64,000 bases of DNA, taken from contig JAVJAP010000124.1 in NCBI GenBank assembly GCA_034770075.1, forward strand, positions 83,965 to 147,964, read 5' to 3'. Under the pieces are notes generated by a model. That model was not told the origin of the DNA and did no database searches. It worked only from the letters and a program-made list of their open reading frames with translations. The stretch is from Aralia elata (lineage: Eukaryota > Streptophyta > Magnoliopsida > Apiales > Araliaceae). Position 1 is the stretch's first letter, and each line of letters begins with the position of its first letter. Below, in pieces: positions 57,191 to 64,000 of this stretch. Made by a program: the position numbers and the translations under genes.

Positions 57191-58567
57191 TTTTAATATT
57201 CCACATAATAGATAAAATTTTCTGATATTGTCTATATATATTTTCAGAGGTTAAACAAATTATATTTGTTATATCAAAGTATTATTTAAATTGATTAAAT
57301 CTATAGATACTTGGATTATCTAGTCCATCACAAAGTATTTTTTGGCACGATTAAAGTCATTTTGTTCTTGAATACTCTGCTTTGCATTAAAATATTAAAA
57401 TGTTATTTAAATCTTACTCTATATCCCGAATACTAAAGTTTATATCTAGGTTTAACTTATGACAAAACACAATTCCCCTTGGTATTTATAAAGGAAAACA
57501 ATAAACTCCTTTATATCTGCATTCTAACACATTATAATACCTGCCTTATTCATAGAGTCAGGCAACTTTTTATACACTACGCCGCACAAATTAATAATTT
57601 GCCTTACACAGAAGTCACATTTATATTATATTATAAAAGTCACACTTGAAACCTTGATAATATATATATATCTGATTCTTCTAATTTCTATCTGCGCACT
57701 TAATTCTAAGAAGCATTCAAATATAATAAGTTATAGCTTTAAACTTGTTTTCTTTGATACCTGTATCACTGAAGTTCATATGCCTTTCTGACGTTGTTTT
57801 CTAGAAAGAAGCCATATCTCGTTTCTTTAACTTTGTTGCAGTAAAAAAGCGTAATAAGGTTAGAGTCTATAAAAAGAAAAAAGGAAAAAAAAAAAAACAA
57901 AAAAAGAGTTAGCTTACCTTTATTTTATGGTAATCTGTGAAGAGAAGACGAAGCTAATTTTCCTTGACCAAGAGCCAGAGATCTTAGAGTGGTTGATGCG
58001 TCATCTAAGCGGAGTTGGGTCCTCTAAGTGAATCTTGTGAGGAAAAGCAAAGGGAAGATTAGAGCTGTTGTTTACAAGTAAATCAGAAAATTCCAGGATT
58101 AGCAATAGAATGTGAAACTCACAAAGAAAAGATACAACTAGAGCTTTCGATTGGAAGGAGTTGGGAGCCTTGGTCTGCTCCAAGAATAGTTATGTTGTGG
58201 ATAGTTGGTACAGTTTGTCCTTTTAAAAACTTGTTGCTAAAGGCCTTCTCCGCCTGTTTGACGGAGTTATTTATATTAGTCTCGAGCGAGTACAATAGGA
58301 TCTCAAGTCGCTGCGAGAGGGTCGCCTTTGTAGACTGGACGTAGCAACATACCCGCGGATGTTGTAATGGTTGTGAACCAGACAAATCTCTGATGGCACT
58401 GCTCAGTGATTGAGATTTTTAATTGTCTTTCATATTAATTTCTCATCATTGGCGACTGAAAATCTTAATTACACTAAAAAATTCAAAAAGGCCAAAAGAT
58501 TAATATTTTAATTTAGTAATTAATCTATTCAACCCCCCCTTCTAGATTATTATTGGAACTTTCAATT

Positions 58568-58579
58568 TGGTATCAGAGC
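58568..58579 (+). promoter_or_regulatory. Primer-binding site of second Sirevirus-like element
   Basis: TGGTATCAGAGC, three bases after the LTR end; the initiator-Met tRNA site of most plant copia elements. Confidence 0.9.
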
Positions 58580-58583
58580 GGTG

Positions 58584-58767
58584 CGGAGAGGTGGGGGGGG
58601 GAAGGGTGGGGGGGGGGAGTGGGAGGGGGGGGGGCGCCATCTATATATGGGGGGAGGAGGGGGGGGCAGGGGGGGGATAGGTGGGGGGGGAGGGGGTGGG
58701 ACACCCCCCCCGGGTGGGTTAGGGGGGGGGGGGGGGGATGGGGGGGGGGGGGGGGATTGGGGGGGGA
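58584..58767. repeat. G-homopolymer block, suspected assembly artefact
   Basis: About 180 bases of nearly pure G with a few A, T and C. Glycine-rich open frames through it are meaningless. It lies right at the start of the internal region, where a gag leader is expected. Confidence 0.8.
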
Positions 58768-61700
58768 AGCATATCAGCTGCTCTCGTTTAACTTGCTTGT
58801 TAAGTGATAATATCAGGCCATATCTAAGAGTCGAGATCCATCTTCTTATGGCCTACAATTGGCTACTGGTTTTGCGGGAGAAGGGACTGATTTCAACTGT
58901 CTATGGCTCTCTCGCTACACTATTTTGATTGGCACACAAATTTTGGCCCATCCTGGAAAATAAAAATACAGATTCAAAATCGTATGCCCAAAAATAAAAA
59001 AAAAAAAAAATCACAAGGAATCTATAGTTTGGTGTGATGCGCCAATATTTTAGAGACGAGGTTGACCTAAAATATTCCCACAAAAATTGAAGATGATATA
59101 AGATTCGGTTGATGCAAGGATCGTTGATGAAGTTTGACCACGGGAAGATGAAGAGGGCCTTATGAATATAAGTAGCTTTCTTAGAAGTGCCATGAACAAA
59201 GTAGTTGATCTAGCTTGCCTACTTTATTGAAAATAGTACAAAAGAGTTAGCCGAAACTGCAAAGAATTGCAACAAAAGAGAAATCTTGGGAGGAAAAACT
59301 TGATTTGGGGTAACCTATTGAAAGGAACCCAATCATAACAAAGGAAACCAAGAAAAAGATGCTCTAATCCTGAATGAGATATGAAGAGTTTCAAGACTTG
59401 GCCAAGAAGGAGCAAAAGATCGACATTGATATGGAAAACACGTTTTTCCAGAATTCATTGATGGAGCCTGGAACAACTAGGCGGAAAGGCCATACGACAA
59501 CTAATGAGGAAAAACCAGATAGATGAATTCTCGCAAAGCTCCTTACCCATAGTCCATATGGAAAATGAAAGTTACATGCCAAATCAAGGGAAATGGCTAA
59601 AGATCTAACTGTTTTTATCCCCTTGAGAGTCCTCATTGGGATAAATCGTCCCGTGCCCCTCACGAAGTCGACAAGCTGTTGTGTGTGGGGGGTTTTAACC
59701 GCCCCACCCCGGGGGGCGGGCGGGTTTTCCCCCCCCCCCACAACAAAACGGGGATGCTAGTAGGAAAAAAGCAGGATCAGATACAGACCTCAATGAGAAA
59801 GGACAGATTGGCTTTTAAAGCGTACTCTTTTATACTTTATAGATCAAGGAAAGCGATGATGGAGGAGTCTTAAATGAAGAACTCTTGAGTTTTAGATATA
59901 TAAATGAACGTATGCCCTGTTATCAAGATCAACTCAATCAGCTGAGAGTTAATCCAAAAGCAAAGCCAGAAGAAAATATTGGCACAAAGGCTTCTCTGAA
60001 GACAAAACAACAACTTTCACACAACTTTCAAAGGCAAACCAATCCGCTCTTCTAGGGCCAAAAGCACAAGCGAGGAAATTTCATAAGCCAAAATAATAAT
60101 AGCCAAGCTTCCAGAAATGCCCAACTCCAACGGAAAAATTCAAGTACATTGTTTTTGAACTGCACACCTTCAGCCTGCGACACTTTTAAAAAAGGACTGT
60201 CCCAAAATTTTAGTCCACTAACAAAAGTATACTAGTAGCCCTCAGGAGGAAGGCTGGGATCTAAATTGTGATTGAAGAAGAAATCTGTTGAGCAAACCTG
60301 AGGAAATTGTCAAATCTTTTATGTTTAATGGCAGGATAATGACTTCCATCACCAAGATCTCGAGGTAAAATTGACTGGAACCATCCAATATATCGCCTAG
60401 TAACTATCATTTTGTCACACTATAACTACTAAGACTGAATATTAATGATAGAGCCATCATTGAAATATTACAAGAAGCTTATAATTGTCTATCATGAAAG
60501 GTGATAATGAAATTTATCAAAGAAGATTTTTTCCAAACCTAAAAATCTTCATTAAGTAAAAATTGATATAATCGGACCAACAAGAAAATACTTAAAATTG
60601 AAAATTCAAATTCTAATTGTTCATTCAAATGAAGTTTTAAAATAGGAAAGAAAAAGAAAAGAACTAGAAAATGATTCCTTCAGAAAAAAATCTATTACTA
60701 AAAGTAGAAATTAGACACAAAAAAATTAACAGAAACATAAATAAATAAGAATCTTGAAGCATATGAAAATTCAACACTCATTTATTTCTTTTTTTTATTT
60801 GAAAATCTCGAAGTTGGAAAATTCACAACACTTTAGCTAATTATTTAAAATGCAGGGAGGCATATACGCCTGATACAAAAATCTAAGGAGGTTTAAGTGA
60901 AATGAATAATTAAAAATTCTCAAACTTGAAAATTCATCTCTAAAAACAGAATTAGAAAAACAAAGGTGTAGATGCTCTTCTAGATTTAACTGAGAGCAAA
61001 TTTGAGCCCCCCCCCCCCCCCCCACCCCCCGGTTCTGGAGCTAAAGATAACGTGATAGATTTTGAGCACCACCCTGTTGATTAAAATTCACAAAAAGGAA
61101 AAGAAACATCTTGAATGTGCATGCTTAAAAGTCAACAAAGGATGTGGGGCTTTTAACAAGAGAAGGGTTTAGGGCATACATTTGGGGAATCTAGTCTAAA
61201 ACAAAAATGGCATTAGCTACAGGTACTTGACTATCATCGTTAAGTGTATAAGACGAAAAGAAAATCTATATATCTCCCATGTTACTAAATGCTAGGCTTG
61301 ACCTGTAACCTGCAATATGGAAAGGGCTGGTACTGGATCATTCTTATTATCACTTGGATGTTGCTTTAATGCGCTACGAAATGGGGAACCCCAATATAAA
61401 GGAAAAAATGATTTGGCGTTCTCAAAAAGGGAACTTACAACGTCTATTGACACGCTAGGAGATTACCTGTGAAGAATACAAGAAACTAAGAATTACTATA
61501 ATGAAAGATCTTATAAGAAAAAAAGTCATCATCAAAAAATTTCAGGATATAAAAATAGAGTAATTCCATGCTGTTCATGAGAACCTACTGCTCCATAGCA
61601 TGCTTGAGTGGTCTGGGCTTTGGCCTTTGTCTTACTAAGATTTGATTATCCTGAACCCAGTTTTTGTTAAAGGAAAACACAAATATTCCTTATATAAAAT

Positions 61701-62191
61701 GGAATAACTTACCCAAGGGGGGACCCGTTCTTATTAAAGGGTACCAGTTTGTAAAATTAATATAACATTGCAGGTATGTCTTGCCGCAAATACTAGCAAA
61801 AACAGATGGTATCGTGATAGCGGTTTGGCTCAAAACATATGACGGGAAAGGACAAATCAAAATTTGAACAATCTACAATCTAACAGGACTGTGGTGGAGG
61901 TAACCTTTAGAGATAGCAACAAAGGTAAAGTATATTGGAATTGGAAGTGTTGATAATAAGCAACCATAACAATTTCCAATGTACAGTTAGTCACGTGACT
62001 CAGGTATAATCTTCTATCCTATATAGTTTCAATCTATGTGATAGTAAGTTTTAAAAATATCTTTTTAGTCCTCACAAACTGGTTCATATATTTTGATCAA
62101 TTTGGTAATATTAAATTTTGTTATGTTCCCTAGAAATCAGAATGTTGTACACGTGGTTCTGGTGTTTGTGACCAAAAAAAAAAAAAAAAGG

Positions 62192-62240
<49 letters not shown>

Positions 62241-62300
62241 AAAAAAAAAAAAAAAAAAAATAAAAAAAAAAAAAAATATAGATGCATATTCTCACCAAAA
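58768..62300 (+). pseudogene. Unreadable gag-protease region of Sirevirus-like element
   Basis: By position this should hold Gag and protease. Only short scraps look like Gag (for example HYFDWHTNFGPSWKIKIQ near 58920) and none can be followed for more than about 50 codons. Homopolymers occur at 59701-59740 (C and G), 61007-61030 (C) and 62166-62275 (A). No other gene is seen. Poor consensus quality or extreme decay are both possible. Confidence 0.45.
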
Positions 62301-62329
62301 CAATGTTTGTTTTGTGTCTGGCAAATGAT

Positions 62330-64000
62330 GATCCATGGCTTTGGCATCGCAGATTGGGAACATATTAACCATGAAAACTGATCCAAACAAACATTTTCTT
62401 CTAAAGAAACATGTTCGTGGTCCTTCCAAAACTGAAAATTTTTAAAAGATCATATTTTGTTGAAGCCTAGTGTGAATTAGGAAAACAAATTCAGTGCATC
62501 TCATCATCCTAAATTTCCACATATGTCTCGAACCTCTCGACCTTTAGAAACATCTTGCATATTGGACCTAGTAGGACCTATTCCTAAACAAAAGCCATGG
62601 GTGGTGCTGTAATATATTATTAGTTTTGGTTGATGAACTACTCTCGATTTACATGGGTTGATTTGTCTAATATTTAAAAATGGGAAGCTTATAAATTCCT
62701 TTTTCTGCGTTTTGTGTAAGAAAATCCCAGAAGGAATCAAACAGGGAAGTCCTATTGTTTATATTCGATCTGATCACGGAAGAGAAATTTGACAATTCTG
62801 ATTTTATTATGTTTCTGTGATGAGCATGGTAATAAGTCATAACTTTTCCTGCCCCTTATAACCACCACAATCCAAAATGGTTGTGTGGTTTTGAAAGGAA
62901 AAATCGAACCCTTACAGGAAATGGCTAATACTTTGTTAAATGAATATTCGGGGTGTTACTAATATTATTTTTGGGCTGAATGAAGCCGTAGCAAAGTAGC
63001 AACGTCCTGTTTAGATTTGTAAACCGTTAGTCTTATTTTAAGACCAATTTTGCTCAAAAACTCCCTAATGAGCTTTATTATAAAAGCAACTCCAAAAATA
63101 AATTATTTTCGTATTTTTAGGGAGTAAATGTTTTATTTTAAATACACAAAAAGGGACATCTGCTTAAAGTTTGATCCCAAATCTGCTGATGAGGGAATTT
63201 TTCATGGGAATATTCACTTAATAGTAAAGCCATACAGAGTTTTTTAAACAAAAGAAGTCTGGTTTGTTTATGAAAGAATCAATGAAATGTAACTTTTGAT
63301 GAGATCTCATCACACTCCCAAATATAAAGAGTTCAGTTGACAGCTGACGTGCGTCATTGAAAGGACATTCTCAGAAATATGGAGGGAAACCAAAGCTAGA
63401 AAATGCTATTCTTCACCTGTCTAAATGTTAATCCTCTTGAGAATCCCAATCCTCAGTTAAATGACTTACCCAAAGAGTCACATTGTGGGTTCAGAGGAAT
63501 CATCCTTTGGAAAATGTGATTGGTGGACATTGACAGAGGAATTACTCAACAAGATCACAAACACATTACTTGTCTCTGGTCCATTTATCCTTCTTACCAC
63601 CAAATTGAGCCTAAAAATATAAAAAGATGCTTTAACTAGAACGGAGAAGGATTGGATAATAGCCATGCAGGATTGAACTTGAACAGTTCACTAGAAACAA
63701 AGTTTGGGAGTTAGTTTCCACAACCCGAAGATACTTCCATTATTTGGGAACTCGATGGGTTTTTCGGTAACAAGTTAGATGAAAGCGGATATGGAACCAT
63801 CATTCGCAACAAGGCAAGATTAGTTGCACAAGGGTATAATCAACTTGAAGGTATTGATTATGATGGAAAACCCTATGTTTCCTGTTTGCTAGAATTGAAA
63901 TCTAAATATCGTATGTTATAAGATGCTTTTGCATGCCACAAAGATTTCAAATTTGTTTTTCAAATGGATGTCAAATCTGCTTTTTTAAATGGTGTTATTG
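62330..64000 (+). pseudogene. pol: Sirevirus-like pol remnant: integrase and RT
   Basis: PWLWHRRLG near 62334 marks the integrase zinc region. Core scraps follow: SRFTWVDL (about 62640), RSDHGRE-like text near 62770 (second Asp), QNGCVV then KGKIEPLQEMANTLLNEYS near 62870-62950 where the catalytic Glu codon appears lost, and NYFRIF near 63100. RT begins near 63755 (KLDESGYGTIIRNKARLVAQGYNQ) and continues to FQMDVKSAFLNGVI at the window end. The frame changes every 50-150 bases. The protein is not functional as written. Confidence 0.7.

Larger units (their letters stand above)
55758..58564 (+). mobile_element. 5' LTR of second Sirevirus-like element
   Basis: 2807 bp, TGATAGGTCTCC ... GGAACTTTCA. 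TATA box TATAAATAG at 56536-56544. A diverged direct repeat starts GATACCGCTATTTGA at about 56838 and 57109. The frames at 58001-58385 (minus) are not recognised. No similarity to the LTR of the first Sirevirus-like element is obvious. Confidence 0.75.
55758..64000 (+). mobile_element. Second Sirevirus-like copia element, runs off window
   Basis: A long LTR (55758-58564) is followed by a perfect TGGTATCAGAGC primer site and a very degraded internal region in which integrase and RT remnants can be read. The window ends inside RT. It is inserted in the 5' LTR of the decayed copia element. Not every domain could be located: the Gag zinc knuckle and protease motif were not found with confidence between 58800 and 62300. 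Confidence 0.75.

Noticed and set aside
58553..58928. Glycine-rich open frames
   Set aside because: They translate the G-homopolymer block and have no codon structure.
62111..62386. Poly-phenylalanine open frame (minus)
   Set aside because: Translation of the A tract at 62166-62275.

Overview
This window is repeat-dominated nuclear DNA from a flowering plant, most likely a eudicot. The evidence is an AT-rich background, long nested plant LTR retrotransposons (Ty3 chromovirus, Ty3 Athila/Tat-like, Ty1/copia including two Sirevirus-like elements), a Stowaway-type MITE and a hAT-type MITE. I see no convincing host protein gene, tRNA or rRNA gene. The species cannot be named from the sequence.

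Layout. 1-6961 holds minus-strand Ty3 chromovirus debris: an LTR fragment, a 2.8 kb LTR joined to a 3' pol fragment (integrase plus chromodomain), and an isolated LTR with a minisatellite whose two flanks come from different elements. 6962-21072 is a plus-strand Athila-like element that lost everything upstream of reverse transcriptase. Its 3' LTR is split by a 3.6 kb solo chromovirus LTR (TSD ATAAT), itself split by a 5.3 kb non-autonomous Athila/Tat-like element (TSD ATATA). 21073-22202 is AT-rich DNA with palindromic repeats. 22203-34528 is an old, complete 12.3 kb Sirevirus-like copia element (TSD GTTAT, two 1596-bp LTRs) with dead gag, dead pol and a broken extra 3' ORF. 34529-39171 has a Ty3 LTR fragment, two tandem-repeat arrays and small repeats. 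39172-45559 is a young copia element with two near-identical 248-bp LTRs, an intact gag ORF and an intact 3.8 kb pol ORF. 45560-50696 is intergenic DNA with TA microsatellites, a Stowaway MITE, a composite hAT-like element with an 8-bp TSD, and an inverted-repeat element. 50697-55757 is a decayed minus-strand copia element of the same general type as the young one. Its 5' LTR is cut by a second Sirevirus-like element (55758 to the window end) with a 2.8 kb LTR and an internal region full of homopolymers and frame breaks.

How the parts relate. Only the 39172-45559 element looks able to make its own Gag and Pol. The non-autonomous element at 14641-19964 lacks capsid, RT and integrase, so it would need helper proteins. 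The Athila-like element beside it shares an almost identical repeat module in its 3' untranslated region, a candidate cis signal linking helper and dependent element. The older Sirevirus carries a ~20-bp-spaced array of a CGTAGAGT-like motif in both LTRs and in its least constrained coding segments.

All family assignments come from reading motifs by eye; no database search was run.
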